Source: JAUVXJ01 sp964433755
GTDB lineage: Bacteria; Chloroflexota; Anaerolineae; UBA7937; B3-Chlor
NCBI GenBank assembly: GCA_964433755.1
Contig: CAYSSR010000003.1
Location: 1-64,000, forward strand
Length of the DNA: 64,000 nt
Direction of reading: 5' to 3'
Below are positions 17,540-25,894 of the stretch, piece by piece. The notes below the pieces were generated by a model. That model searched no databases. It saw only the letters and a list, made by a program, of their open reading frames with translations, and was not told where the DNA came from. Numbering within the stretch: the stretch's first letter is position 1; every line of letters starts with the position of its first letter. The position numbers were made by a program, and so were the translations under genes.

Positions 17540-18967
17540 CTACTGCGTTCGAATACGCATGAACTGTAGAAGAGCGCTAAACCACTCGCCGAGGGTCATC
17601 TTCACGGGATAGATACGCCGGCTAATGGCGTATCCTTTCCAGCCCTTGTAGGCCAGCCAGAACAGTCTGTTGGGGGGCAGCTTGATCAGCCGCACCACCA
17701 GAGCCTTGAGGAAGGGGAACTCCGCGGTAACACTCAGCAGCTTCTGGAGGTTCTCTATCTGGCGTCCCTCCGCCTCGCTGCCGAACTTGATCACAGTGTC
17801 CTCGGTCACGGACCCACTCAGATCATCGAAAGTACCGTTCATCATCCCTTCGCGCAGGGCCATCTCCCCCAGCTTCGTCTTGGGATAGGGCTGGTACAGG
17901 AACACGTTCACGTAGTCTGCCCGGCACTCGATGTTGAGGTCCAGCGTCTCCAGATCGGTCTCCAGGCCGCCGGTGGGCAGACCCAGCATGTTGTTCGTGG
18001 AGTAGGCGATGCCGTGCTCGCGCAGGATACGACAGGCCTTCAGGATCTGCTCCTTGGTGATATGGCGGTTCAGGACTTCGTATCTGAGCCGATCGTTAGC
18101 GGTCTCCAACCCAAAGCTGACGCTGACGCAGCCCATGTCCTTGAACAGAGCCACTTTCTCCTCGGTGACCAGGTTCGGTCGCACCTGGCACCAGAAGGGC
18201 AGTCCTACCTCCTCTTTGTAGCGCCCTGCCAACTCAGTGAGCCACTTCCTGTTGATGATGAACGTGTCATCCAGGAACAGCACGAACTCGAGGGGGTGTT
18301 GAGCCCTCACCTCCTGGATCTCCTGGATCACGTTCTCCACGCTGCGTCGCCGGGTCCTCCGCCCCTTTCCTTCGTAGAGCTGAGAGTAAGCCTCGTTGAA
18401 GCAGAAGGAGCAGTTGTAGGGACAGCCTCTCCCGGTGATGAAGGGCTTCAGCTTTCTGGCCCCGCTGAGCGGATGGGCCCTGTAGAGGAGCTCCCGGTCG
18501 GGAAAGGGCAGCCCGTCCAGATCCCCTACCAGGGGCCTCAGCCCGTTTCGGTGGACACGCCCATTCGACTTGATCCACCAATTGGCGATCCCCTCGATGA
18601 CGTCGCCCTGCTCGAGAGCGTTCATCAGGTCCACGGTGGCGTGTTCGCCCTCGCCGATGCAGATGGCATCCACGCCTTCCTCCTCGATGATCTCGGGAAA
18701 GAAGGTGGGATGGGGACCGCCCATGATGGAATAGACGTCCAACTGATCCCTGATGCGCTGGTTGACGTCGAGATAGTAGCGTTGCGTGCCCGTGTAGACG
18801 CTGTAGGCCACCACGTCGGGCTTGATGCTGAGGGCCGCCTCGACGGGGTCTTCCTCCGTCGCCACCACCATGTCGGTGCTGTGGCCCGCCTGCTTCAGAG
18901 CGGACGAGACGCGCAGGATGCCGTGAGGCTCGTTGTCGATCTCTTTGATGATGAATAGAACGTGCAC
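17540..18967 (-). CDS. B12-binding domain radical SAM protein
   Basis: 475 residues. An N-terminal B12-binding-like Rossmann domain (~1-140; PDVVAYSVYTGT, IMGGPHPTFFPE, ICIGEGE) is followed by a radical SAM barrel with the iron-sulfur motif C-x3-C-x2-C in GCPYNCSFC near residues 182-190, then FLDDTF, CQVRPN and SFGLET. Such class B enzymes include methyltransferases and ring-forming enzymes acting on lipids, hopanoids or bacteriochlorophyll-type substrates. The product here cannot be assigned. The C-terminal ~90 residues are basic and hydrophobic. The gene is immediately upstream of the repeat-protein gene on the same strand (13 bp gap) and probably heads the operon running to 8683. Confidence 0.85.
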   Translation of the reverse strand: MHVLFIIKEIDNEPHGILRVSSALKQAGHSTDMVVATEEDPVEAALSIKPDVVAYSVYTGTQRYYLDVNQRIRDQLDVYSIMGGPHPTFFPEIIEEEGVDAICIGEGEHATVDLMNALEQGDVIEGIANWWIKSNGRVHRNGLRPLVGDLDGLPFPDRELLYRAHPLSGARKLKPFITGRGCPYNCSFCFNEAYSQLYEGKGRRTRRRSVENVIQEIQEVRAQHPLEFVLFLDDTFIINRKWLTELAGRYKEEVGLPFWCQVRPNLVTEEKVALFKDMGCVSVSFGLETANDRLRYEVLNRHITKEQILKACRILREHGIAYSTNNMLGLPTGGLETDLETLDLNIECRADYVNVFLYQPYPKTKLGEMALREGMMNGTFDDLSGSVTEDTVIKFGSEAEGRQIENLQKLLSVTAEFPFLKALVVRLIKLPPNRLFWLAYKGWKGYAISRRIYPVKMTLGEWFSALLQFMRIRTQ

Positions 18968-19099
18968 TTGTGTACCTCCGACGCCAATCGAAGTCTATCA
19001 CAGCGTACTTCCGCTGGCAAGCATTTGCGTGCTCCAGACCCATCACCCAGGCGGAACCCGGTCGAACCTTAAATCGTGCCCGTTTTGTCAAATAGGGTC

Positions 19100-19130
19100 T
19101 TGACTCTCCAGTCGCTGGAGGGTGTATAAT
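19100..19130 (+). promoter_or_regulatory. MerR-type promoter with 19-bp spacer and dyad operator
   Basis: TTGACT (19100-19105) and a perfect TATAAT (19125-19130) are separated by 19 bp rather than 17. The spacer holds a perfect dyad, CTCCAG-TCG-CTGGAG (19106-19120), extending to AC...GT outside. Over-long spacers with a central dyad are the hallmark of promoters activated by MerR-family proteins through DNA twisting. It drives the GyrI-like gene at 19205; a MerR-GyrI regulator is encoded just downstream at 19836. Confidence 0.85.
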
Positions 19131-19204
19131 GGCTCACGAAGGCTCTGAACGGGGCATTCGCTCTGTGGTGTAGGATCAAATCAGCATACAGACAGGAGGA
19201 AGGT

Positions 19205-19672
19205 ATGTCTATCTCAGAAGTGACACTCAAGAAGCTGGAGCCTATGACCATCGCCTCCATCCGGGAGGTGCTCCCTGGATACGAGGACATGGCAGCACAC
19301 TACGGCGAGCTCTTTGCCTACCTGGGCCAGAACCAGGTCGCGCCCGCCGGGCCGCCCTTCGCCATGTACCACGACGAGGGATACAAGCCCAAAGATGTCG
19401 ACTTGGAGTCCGCTGTTCCCATAGCCGGCCCCGCCCCTTCGGGCGAGCGGGTGAAGGTCCGCGAGTTGTCGGCTGTGGAACAGGCGGCCTGCCTGACTGT
19501 GGAGGGCAGCTACGAACAGCTCAGCGACGCCTACACTCGTCTGCTGGGTTGGATCGAGTCCAATGGCTACCAGATCGTCGACTGCAACCGGGAGATCTAC
19601 GTCAAAGGAGGTCCGGACTTCAAGCCTGAGGAGTACGTGACCGAGCTCCAGTTCCCGGTACGGAAGGTCTAG
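19205..19672 (+). CDS. GyrI-like (AraC/BmrR effector-binding) stand-alone protein
   Basis: 155 residues forming a single GyrI-like small-molecule-binding domain: an SHS2-type duplication with FAMYHDEGYKPKDVD in the first half and GSYEQLSDAYTRLLGWIESNGY in the second. Stand-alone members bind or hydrolyse hydrophobic or cationic compounds, or buffer a co-encoded regulator. A good AGGAGGAAGG precedes the ATG. It is closely similar over its full length to the C-terminal domain of the MerR regulator at 19836, so the pair arose by duplication. The upstream MerR-type promoter indicates ligand-induced expression. Confidence 0.85.
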   Translation: MSISEVTLKKLEPMTIASIREVLPGYEDMAAHYGELFAYLGQNQVAPAGPPFAMYHDEGYKPKDVDLESAVPIAGPAPSGERVKVRELSAVEQAACLTVEGSYEQLSDAYTRLLGWIESNGYQIVDCNREIYVKGGPDFKPEEYVTELQFPVRKV

Positions 19673-19743
19673 AGCAGCCGCGCCAGCGCACACGGGTCCG
19701 TCTTGGGTGGATCCGGAGCAGAGGAGCAGGACCACAGCGAAGC

Positions 19744-19773
19744 GGTAGGGGCACGCACCACCGTGCCCCTACC
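19744..19773. repeat. Perfect 12-bp-arm palindrome (REP-like)
   Basis: GGTAGGGGCACG at 19744-19755 and its exact reverse complement at 19762-19773 flank a 6-nt loop. No T-run follows, so it is not a standard intrinsic terminator. The sequence resembles dispersed GTAGGGGC-type palindromic repeats found in intergenic regions of several bacterial genomes. Confidence 0.7.
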
Positions 19774-19835
19774 ACCGACATCCCGGCGTACGACAGGGCG
19801 TAATGGCCCTCTGACACCTCCAGGGAACAGGGAAG

Positions 19836-20651
19836 ATGTTCAAGATAGGCGAATTCTCCAAGCTTAGCCAGGTACCGGTCAAGACGCTGCGGTACTACGA
19901 TGAGATCGGCTTGTTGAAGCCAACCGAGGTAGACCAGTTCACAGGTTACCGGTTCTACTCTGCCGAGCAACTCCCGCGGCTCAATCGTATCCTGGCCCTG
20001 AAGGACCTGGACCTGTCCCTGGCTCAGATCGGAGAGCTCCTCGATGGCGATCTCCCGGCGGAGCAGATGCGCGGCATGTTTCGGATGAAGCAGGCCGAGA
20101 TGAGGGGCCGCGTCAAGGAGGAACAAGCCAGGCTGGACCGAGTCGAACGGCGGCTGAGGCAAATCGAACAGGAGGGAACCATGTCCACCGAGGAAGTGGT
20201 CATCAAGAGCATCCCGGCGATGAAGATAGCCGCAGTGCGAGAGGTCATCCCCACATACAGCGACATCAGCCCGCTCTACAGTGCCCTGTTCAAACATACG
20301 GGGCGCCACCGAGCGAGGCCGGCCGGACCCGCCATGGCCATCTACTACGACGAGGGATACCGCGAGCGCGACATCGACGTGGAGGCCGCAGTGCCCCTGT
20401 CCAAGGACGTCCCCGATGGGGAACGAGTGAAGGTGCGCGAGCTGCCTGCCGTGGAGGAAATGGCCTGCATCGTGCACAAGGGTAGCTACGACGACCTCTC
20501 GGAGCCGTACAGCCGTCTGCTGACCTGGATCGAGGCCAACGGGTATCGTATCGCCGGTGCCAACCGGGAGGTGTACATCAAGGGGCCGGGCCTGCTCACC
20601 AGGCCCTCGAAGTATGTCACGGAGCTACAGATCCCAGTGGAGAAGGAATAA
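19836..20651 (+). CDS. MerR-family regulator with GyrI-like effector domain (BmrR type)
   Basis: 271 residues. Residues 1-70 are a MerR winged helix (FKIGEFSKLSQVPVKTLRYYDEIGLL, then YRFYSAEQL), ~75-112 a coiled-coil dimerisation helix, and ~117-271 a GyrI-like ligand-binding domain (AIYYDEGYRERDIDVEAAVP, GSYDDLSEPYSRLLTWIE). This is the architecture of BmrR-type regulators that sense lipophilic compounds and activate promoters with long spacers. Such a promoter lies upstream of the neighbouring GyrI-only gene at 19205, making that the probable target. Its own expression may come by readthrough across the 163-bp gap containing a palindrome. Confidence 0.9.
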   Translation: MFKIGEFSKLSQVPVKTLRYYDEIGLLKPTEVDQFTGYRFYSAEQLPRLNRILALKDLDLSLAQIGELLDGDLPAEQMRGMFRMKQAEMRGRVKEEQARLDRVERRLRQIEQEGTMSTEEVVIKSIPAMKIAAVREVIPTYSDISPLYSALFKHTGRHRARPAGPAMAIYYDEGYRERDIDVEAAVPLSKDVPDGERVKVRELPAVEEMACIVHKGSYDDLSEPYSRLLTWIEANGYRIAGANREVYIKGPGLLTRPSKYVTELQIPVEKE

Positions 20652-20684
20652 GCGCTAGTTGAGAAAAGGAAGGGCACCACACAA

Positions 20685-21155
20685 ATGACCACGAAGTCAC
20701 CGAACTACGAACTCCATCCCATCGGCCATGTTCGCCGGTCACCCCAGAGCGTTCGCCTGGAGATCGCAGAGCCTTTCAGGCCAGGTCTGAAACAGCTCGA
20801 GCATTTCAGCCACGTGATCGTGCTGTGGTGGGCAGACCAGCACGACAACGCCGAGGGCCGCAGCACGATGCAGTGCTATCCGCCCTATGCGCCCTCCAAG
20901 CTCACTGGGGTGTTTGCCTGCCGCGCCGAATACCGTCCCAACCCTATCGGGATCACCGCCTGCAAGATCTCTCAATTGGACGAGGAGCAAGGCATCCTCG
21001 GCGTCCATAGCATAGATGCCTTCGATGGCACGCCGATCCTGGACCTGAAAGGGTACTTCCCCGTCTGCGACCGCGTCAAGGAAGCACGTGTCCCAGAGTG
21101 GACCGACGGTTGGGGAGAATGGATGCCCGATGAGGGGTTGGGACTGGAGTATTGA
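20685..21155 (+). CDS. trmO: TrmO/TsaA-family tRNA methyltransferase
   Basis: 156 residues of the TsaA/UPF0066 family. Visible are YELHPIGHVR at the N-terminus, the HVIVLWWADQHD strand, FACRAEYRPNPIGIT (the family's R-x3-RPNPIG SAM-binding motif) and the IDAFDGTPILDLKGYFP block. TrmO methylates t6A37 in tRNA using SAM. Stand-alone members of this length often lack the C-terminal tRNA-clamping domain of the E. coli enzyme, and some act on other substrates. It is 33 bp downstream of the MerR gene and could be co-transcribed with it. The family is sure, the substrate less so. Confidence 0.8.
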   Translation: MTTKSPNYELHPIGHVRRSPQSVRLEIAEPFRPGLKQLEHFSHVIVLWWADQHDNAEGRSTMQCYPPYAPSKLTGVFACRAEYRPNPIGITACKISQLDEEQGILGVHSIDAFDGTPILDLKGYFPVCDRVKEARVPEWTDGWGEWMPDEGLGLEY

Positions 21156-21358
21156 CCCTGGCCAGGCGGTTGTGCTTGCTGTCATTCCGGGGACCTGTCG
21201 TAGAGACCGGAAAACGATGACGGCCAAGGAGGCGCCTCCTTGGCCGCCTGACATTCCTGCCGAGGCAGATGCCATGCTCACCAGCAAGGCTGGAGGCTAG
21301 TGCCGCGACTCAGGCCCCCACTTCCCCCAGAGCTCGAGCAACCAGACACACTGCCCGG

Positions 21359-21973
21359 TCAGGACAGCGGCTTCGCGAGGTCCACGAAGTAGATGAGATT
21401 CCTCTCCCACTGGTCAACGACCTCGAACCCCACCCTGGCAGCCTTCGCCACATAGTAGTGCAGGTCTTGCACCAGTTTCGGCCACATCGCCCCATATCCC
21501 GTCTCCACTTCCTCACGGGGAAGGCTGACGACAAGGGGAAATGCCGCGATGTCCTTGTCGTCCTCAACGCGAGGGGGCAGTACCACATCCCACACGAGGA
21601 ATCGACCGCCGGGCTGCAGGACCCTGAAGATCTCGCTGAAAACGCGCTCGTGGTTCGCAGCCTTGATGTACATGAGGGTGAAGAACGAAGTCGCCGTAAG
21701 GAAAGCTCCATCCAGGAACTGCAGGTCCGTCGCGTCCATCACGATCTTCAAGGGACCGGGTGGTGCCTCCTCCAGCTCCCGTCTGCTGGGGTCGATGGCG
21801 ATGACTTGCTCGCCCTTCAGCCTACCGATGATCCCCTCACCACCTCCACCGATGTCCAGGATGTATCCCGAAGCCTCGAAATCATGGACGGAGACCGCCT
21901 GCTTGTCGAAGAAGTGGATCCGCTCCTCGGATATCTCCTCGTGCCCGCCGCTCACAGTCTGTTCCTCCCGCAC
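21359..21973 (-). CDS. Class I SAM-dependent methyltransferase
   Basis: 204 residues. Motif I is YILDIGGGGEGIIG near residues 37-50, motif II the acidic AIDPSRRELE, then MDATDLQFLDGAF and SFFTLMYI, and LQPGGRFLVWDVVLPP as the post-motif strand. It is a Rossmann methyltransferase of the type-11/25 class; substrate unknown. It is a single gene between the plus-strand TrmO gene and a minus-strand DinB-like gene. Confidence 0.8.
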   Translation of the reverse strand: MREEQTVSGGHEEISEERIHFFDKQAVSVHDFEASGYILDIGGGGEGIIGRLKGEQVIAIDPSRRELEEAPPGPLKIVMDATDLQFLDGAFLTATSFFTLMYIKAANHERVFSEIFRVLQPGGRFLVWDVVLPPRVEDDKDIAAFPLVVSLPREEVETGYGAMWPKLVQDLHYYVAKAARVGFEVVDQWERNLIYFVDLAKPLS

Positions 21974-22036
21974 AAACGTATCACCAGATTGTGCACGCCT
22001 CGCCGTCTGGGCCCTTCATGAATCCGGACCCCGTGA

Positions 22037-22531
22037 CTAGTCGTCCGAAGCGAACTCCTTGATCTGCCTGTAGTGCTCCTCCTCGTCGTCGGCCTCCGCC
22101 TGGAGCAGGCGGGCGATGGTCACCTTGTAGCGCTTGAAGCGAATCCCCCTGTCCTTGTCGAACTCCTCGGCGGGGACCGTCGCCAGCAGGCCCATCAGCG
22201 CACGCTGAGAGGTCTCGACGGAATACAGTAGCTCGACGAAATCGTCCTTCTTGTACTGATCCACCAGGGACGCGTTGTACGTCTGCCAGTCGCGGTCGTG
22301 GTAGGAGTAGAACTCAGGGAGTTCCCCCGCCAGGATGGATTTGATCGCTTCGACGTTCGCGTAATCCCAGCCGATGAGGTGGGCCAGCAGGTCTTTGACG
22401 CACCACACTCCCAGGAATACCTGATCCTGCTTCTCTGGGGGCAGGGCGTGGGCCACGTCCAGGATCCTCCTTCGGGCCTGGATCAGTGCGGCAATGATCT
22501 CATCCTTCTTCGCCTGGGCCTTCTCCGCCAT
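22037..22531 (-). CDS. DinB-superfamily protein (ClbS/DfsB-like)
   Basis: 164 residues forming a predicted four-helix bundle: WCVKDLLAHLIGWDYANVEAI is the typical DinB/ClbS helix with a candidate metal-ligand His, and EADDEEEHYRQIKEF contains the later His. ClbS members protect against colibactin-type genotoxins and DinB-like relatives are thiol transferases; the substrate here is unknown. The ATG at 22531 has an ideal AGGAAGGAGGGGG upstream. The gene begins 13 bp after the stop of the GNAT gene (22545) on the same strand, probably an operon 24267-22037. Confidence 0.75.
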   Translation of the reverse strand: MAEKAQAKKDEIIAALIQARRRILDVAHALPPEKQDQVFLGVWCVKDLLAHLIGWDYANVEAIKSILAGELPEFYSYHDRDWQTYNASLVDQYKKDDFVELLYSVETSQRALMGLLATVPAEEFDKDRGIRFKRYKVTIARLLQAEADDEEEHYRQIKEFASDD

Positions 22532-22544
22532 CGCCCCCTCCTTC

Positions 22545-23555
22545 CTACGCGCGATCTTGCACCACGGGTTTCTGGAAGCTCGTCCGTCTCCTCCAGGTCT
22601 CGAATCCCAGCCGCTCATAGAGCCGCCGCGCCCTGTGATTGTCCACGTTGACCTCCAGCACGGCTCTTGTTAATCCTTCGGCCTCGAACCCGGTCAACGC
22701 CTCGCACAGCAGAGCACCGCCTAGCCCACGGTTGCGCCAGGCAGGCCGTACGCCCATCTGGACGATCCAACCCTCGCTGGTTGGCTCCGGTCCAACCTCC
22801 GTCTCCACGTAGCATAGAGCGAAGCCCACAGGCTCGGCATCCTCTAGCAGCAGCAACGACAGATCGGGGCGGAAACCCTCGCCCCCGGTGAAGTTGCGTC
22901 GCCACGTTTCCTCGCTCCAACTGGGAAACCTGGGACGCTCCTTGAAGGCATCGCGATAGGTCTGGAAGAACAGACCGGCCCGCTGCGAGCTCCAGGACGC
23001 GAAGGCATAACCGACGGGTAGCTCCACAGGCGGTACCGGCTGCCTGAGGTCTCGCCTCATCTCGTCTTCGGCGAAGGCCAACTGAAAGCCCTGCTGCTCG
23101 AAGAGAGCCAGAGCATCGTCGCTGCGATCGTAGAAGTCGATGCGCAGCACGCCAGGGCGCTTCTCGTCCAACTCGGCAAGTCCCTGAACAGCGCGAGCCT
23201 CCATCCACTGCAGGAGGAACGACCCCAGCCGTCGGCCGCGGCACAGGGAATGGACCCTGCCGTCCAGGAAAGCCCGGCACTCGTGGCCCAGGCTGGCGTC
23301 GAGGGTGACCCAGGCAGAGGCTGCCAGTCGGCCATTCGAATCCACCGCACACAGGGTGTCCTTGACCAGGCCGTCGCCCGGCTCCTCCAGCTTCCTCTGG
23401 TACTCTTCCACCGTGGTGAGACTGGTGCTCCCGTCTGTCGGACCGCAGTCGAGCTCCAGTTGGTGCAGTGCCGCAGCATCCTCCTGGCGCAACGGTCGCC
23501 AGGTGAAGCCAGATTGTCCGGATTGGACCGGCGGGTCCACAGCCATCTTACGCAC
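22545..23555 (-). CDS. Tandem GNAT-domain N-acetyltransferase
   Basis: 336 residues with two GNAT folds. The first (~18-165) is degenerate. The second (~175-330) has the acetyl-CoA loop in RPAWRNRGLGGALL and the typical LEVNVDNHRARRLYERLGFE ending. A two-fold architecture like this occurs in mycothiol synthase-like enzymes, but nothing here fixes the substrate. The GTG at 23555 overlaps the stop of the upstream endonuclease gene (GTGCGTAA), implying coupling; an ATG three codons later is the alternative start. Confidence 0.8.
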   Translation of the reverse strand: MRKMAVDPPVQSGQSGFTWRPLRQEDAAALHQLELDCGPTDGSTSLTTVEEYQRKLEEPGDGLVKDTLCAVDSNGRLAASAWVTLDASLGHECRAFLDGRVHSLCRGRRLGSFLLQWMEARAVQGLAELDEKRPGVLRIDFYDRSDDALALFEQQGFQLAFAEDEMRRDLRQPVPPVELPVGYAFASWSSQRAGLFFQTYRDAFKERPRFPSWSEETWRRNFTGGEGFRPDLSLLLLEDAEPVGFALCYVETEVGPEPTSEGWIVQMGVRPAWRNRGLGGALLCEALTGFEAEGLTRAVLEVNVDNHRARRLYERLGFETWRRRTSFQKPVVQDRA

Positions 23556-24267
23556 ACTCCGCCTGCGGACGCTCGATGCATAGCGAGAAGAGGCAGCAAC
23601 CCTCGCAGCGAGGCTTCTTCTTGCAGGTATCCTTGCAGTGCACGACGATCAAAGCGTGGAACTCGTTGTAGAGGGCCGTGTCTCGTGGTAGCGCCTCCAT
23701 GAAGAAGCCCTGAACCTCGTCGTAGCCGGCCTTCTCTATCCACTCGTGGCCCAGCCTTGAGAAGAGACGCCGAGTGTAGGCATCCACCACGAACACCGGG
23801 CGCTCCAGAGCGTAGAGGAGGATGCTGTCCGCGGTTTCCGGGCCCACTCCCTTCACCGCCAGAAGCTCGTCCCTCACCTGGGCCAGGGGCAGTCGCCGCA
23901 GCTCCTCCAGGTCTAGACCATAGCTCGCCATGTATCTCAGCAAGCCCATCAAGCGCTCGTACTTGACGTTGTAGTACCCCGCCGGGGCGATGAGGGCCTT
24001 CACCTCTTCGGGCTCAGCGTGGAGCAGGGCGTTGGCTTGCAGCAGCCCCTCGCGCTCGAGGTTGCCGATGGCCTGGGCCACGTTCTGCCAGGCGGTGTTC
24101 TGGGTCAGGATGGCGCCCACCATGACCTCGAAGGGTGTATCCCCAGGCCACCAGTGCTGCGGGCCGTACGCCGCCAGGAGCAGATCGAAGACTACAGACG
24201 GTGATGCCCTGACTCCGGCGCGCCCCTCACTCCCTGGCTTTGACCTCTTTCTCTCTTCCTTCGTCAT
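23548..24267 (-). CDS. Endonuclease III-family DNA glycosylase (HhH-GPD, 4Fe-4S)
   Basis: 239 residues from ATG 24267 (the frame is open to a GTG at 24330). The HhH-GPD fold is visible: VGAILTQNTAWQNV, then the hairpin LLAVKGVGPETADSILLYA with the catalytic Lys/Asp region continuing into FVVDAYTRRLFSRLG. The C-terminal iron-sulfur loop reads C-x5-C-x2-C-x5-C, one residue shorter in the first gap than the usual C-x6-C-x2-C-x5-C. Members excise oxidised bases. It heads a short operon with a GNAT and a DinB-like gene. Confidence 0.85.
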   Translation of the reverse strand: MTKEERKRSKPGSEGRAGVRASPSVVFDLLLAAYGPQHWWPGDTPFEVMVGAILTQNTAWQNVAQAIGNLEREGLLQANALLHAEPEEVKALIAPAGYYNVKYERLMGLLRYMASYGLDLEELRRLPLAQVRDELLAVKGVGPETADSILLYALERPVFVVDAYTRRLFSRLGHEWIEKAGYDEVQGFFMEALPRDTALYNEFHALIVVHCKDTCKKKPRCEGCCLFSLCIERPQAECA

Positions 24268-24496
24268 GGACCGTACCGCAAAGCCGTCTTCGCTCCTCGC
24301 GGGAACCGCCAGCCAGTCTGCCAGCGCCACATTGACATCATAGAGCAGTGATCTGTGGAAGGCAACCCACGGTGAGTTGACGAGCTCGGCAGCGGCGTTT
24401 GAACGAACCTTCCAGCTATGATAACATTGCCAATGGACTCACGTCTCGCGATGCTTGGATTGTCAGGTGGCACCACTCAAGGGTTTGCTTCCAAGG

Positions 24497-25000
24497 ATGG
24501 ACGACAGGTACTTCCAACTGGTAAGAGCCCAATACGACTCCAGGGGGGACGACTTCTCAGACCTCTTCCGGACCATCCTTGACATCGCTGAGGAGGCATC
24601 GCTGGACGTGGCTCTCGCGTGTCTCGAACGGTGTGCTGTGGAGAAGCGGACAGCGTGGCTCGAAGACAACCTGGAAGCCCTTCAGCTCACAGGGGACCCC
24701 GTGGGCGACGCGTACCGTATCTTCTACGAGACCTATCTGGGCATATCTGCTCCCGACGATGGCGAGATCGTCGAGCGGGTGCCGGACCGGATGGTGACCA
24801 GGTGGTGGAACCGATGCCCCACGCTCGACGCCTGCCAGAAGCTCGGGCTCGACACCAGAGAAGTCTGCCGGAAGGCCTATCACCACCCCGTGCAGGTCTT
24901 CTTTTCCAGGATCCACCCCGACCTGCGGTTCCACAGGAACTACGAGGCTCTGCGACCTCACACGCCCTACTGTGAGGAGATCATCACTCTGGAGCAGTAG
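24497..25000 (+). CDS. Hypothetical protein, ATC-hydrolase-like
   Basis: 167 residues. The C-terminal half reads RCPTLDACQKLGLDTREVC, then HHPVQVFFSRIHPDLRF and PYCEEIITLE, a Cys-rich pattern resembling proteins annotated as L-2-amino-thiazoline-4-carboxylate hydrolases. Four Cys and several His could bind metal. The ATG at 24497 is chosen over the TTG at 24455. It is transcribed away from the endonuclease operon. Functional assignment is tentative. Confidence 0.5.
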   Translation: MDDRYFQLVRAQYDSRGDDFSDLFRTILDIAEEASLDVALACLERCAVEKRTAWLEDNLEALQLTGDPVGDAYRIFYETYLGISAPDDGEIVERVPDRMVTRWWNRCPTLDACQKLGLDTREVCRKAYHHPVQVFFSRIHPDLRFHRNYEALRPHTPYCEEIITLEQ

Positions 25001-25099
25001 CGACCACCGGAATACGCGGCCCAGAGGGACACGCTTTCGTTGGTCTCGCCCTCGGCTCGAAGATGCGAGGGCGACATGGAAACCATGGAGGAATCGAGG

Positions 25100-25276
25100 A
25101 TGGAGGAGAGACAGCAGATCGTGCAGCTAGTGCTCAAGGCCGTCGGCATGGCGATGGGGGTATGCAGTGTGGTGCTCAGTATCCTCGGCGCTGCGCCCGT
25201 GCAGACCAACGTCACCCTTCTGGGCATAGGTCTTTTCGCGCTGGGCCTGGCTGCGCTCAACGAGCAGGGTGACTAG
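25100..25276 (+). CDS. Small two-helix membrane protein
   Basis: 58 residues: a short charged start (MEERQQIV), then two hydrophobic stretches (AVGMAMGVCSVVLSILGAA and VTLLGIGLFALGLAAL). ATGs at 25076, 25085 and 25100 are all possible; 25100 is preceded by GAGG at moderate distance. It lies 25 bp before ruvA and is likely co-transcribed. No family recognised. Confidence 0.6.
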   Translation: MEERQQIVQLVLKAVGMAMGVCSVVLSILGAAPVQTNVTLLGIGLFALGLAALNEQGD

Positions 25277-25301
25277 GCATACAATGGTGTCGTAGGGACA
25301 G

Positions 25302-25880
25302 ATGATAGCATCTCTGCAAGGCACGGTCATCGACAAGAGCGACAGCTTCTTCGTCGTGGAAACCGGAGGCGTGGGCTTCAAGGTTTTCGTGCCTGCGCCT
25401 CTCGTAGCCCGCTGGGGCACCCTCGGCAAGCACGTACAACTGTTCACCCATCTCCACATGCGGGAGACTGAGGTTTCCCTCTACGGGTTCGAGACCAAGA
25501 AGGAGTTGGTCTTCTTCCAGTCGTTGCTCGGTGTCTCAGGCATTGGCCCCAAGGTAGCTCTGGGCGCCCTCTCGGCGGGACACGTGGAGACCTTGCGGGC
25601 AGCGATCGCCGCCGGTGACAGCGACGCCTTGACCCAGTTGCCCGGCATAGGGAAGAAGACCGCTCAACGGATCATTCTGGACCTGCGGGGCAAGCTGGAG
25701 GCAGCGGAACTGGCTCCCGTCCCGCCCTTCAGCCCGGCGGACGAGGACGTGATCGCCGCCCTCATCTCCATGGGCTACAACGACACCGAGGCCAAAGCCA
25801 CGGTGGCCTCACTGCCGGACGAGGAGATGTCGTTGGAGGACCGTTTGCTGCTGGCCTTGCGAAACCTGGGCGGGGGGTAG
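25302..25880 (+). CDS. ruvA: Holliday junction branch migration protein RuvA
   Basis: 192 residues, the normal RuvA length. The N-terminal OB fold (MIASLQGTVIDK... VSLYGF) ends near 65. Tandem helix-hairpin-helix motifs follow (LLGVSGIGPKVALGAL and LPGIGKKTAQRIILDL), and residues ~148-192 form the RuvB-contacting three-helix domain (VIAALISMGYNDTEA). It binds four-way junctions and loads RuvB. No ruvB or ruvC lies in the window, so the operon is split. Confidence 0.97.
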   Translation: MIASLQGTVIDKSDSFFVVETGGVGFKVFVPAPLVARWGTLGKHVQLFTHLHMRETEVSLYGFETKKELVFFQSLLGVSGIGPKVALGALSAGHVETLRAAIAAGDSDALTQLPGIGKKTAQRIILDLRGKLEAAELAPVPPFSPADEDVIAALISMGYNDTEAKATVASLPDEEMSLEDRLLLALRNLGGG

Positions 25881-25894
25881 GACGCGACCTCTCG

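Noticed and set aside
19744..19773. Intrinsic terminator after the GyrI gene
   Set aside because: Strong stem but no following T-run; it fits a dispersed palindromic repeat better.
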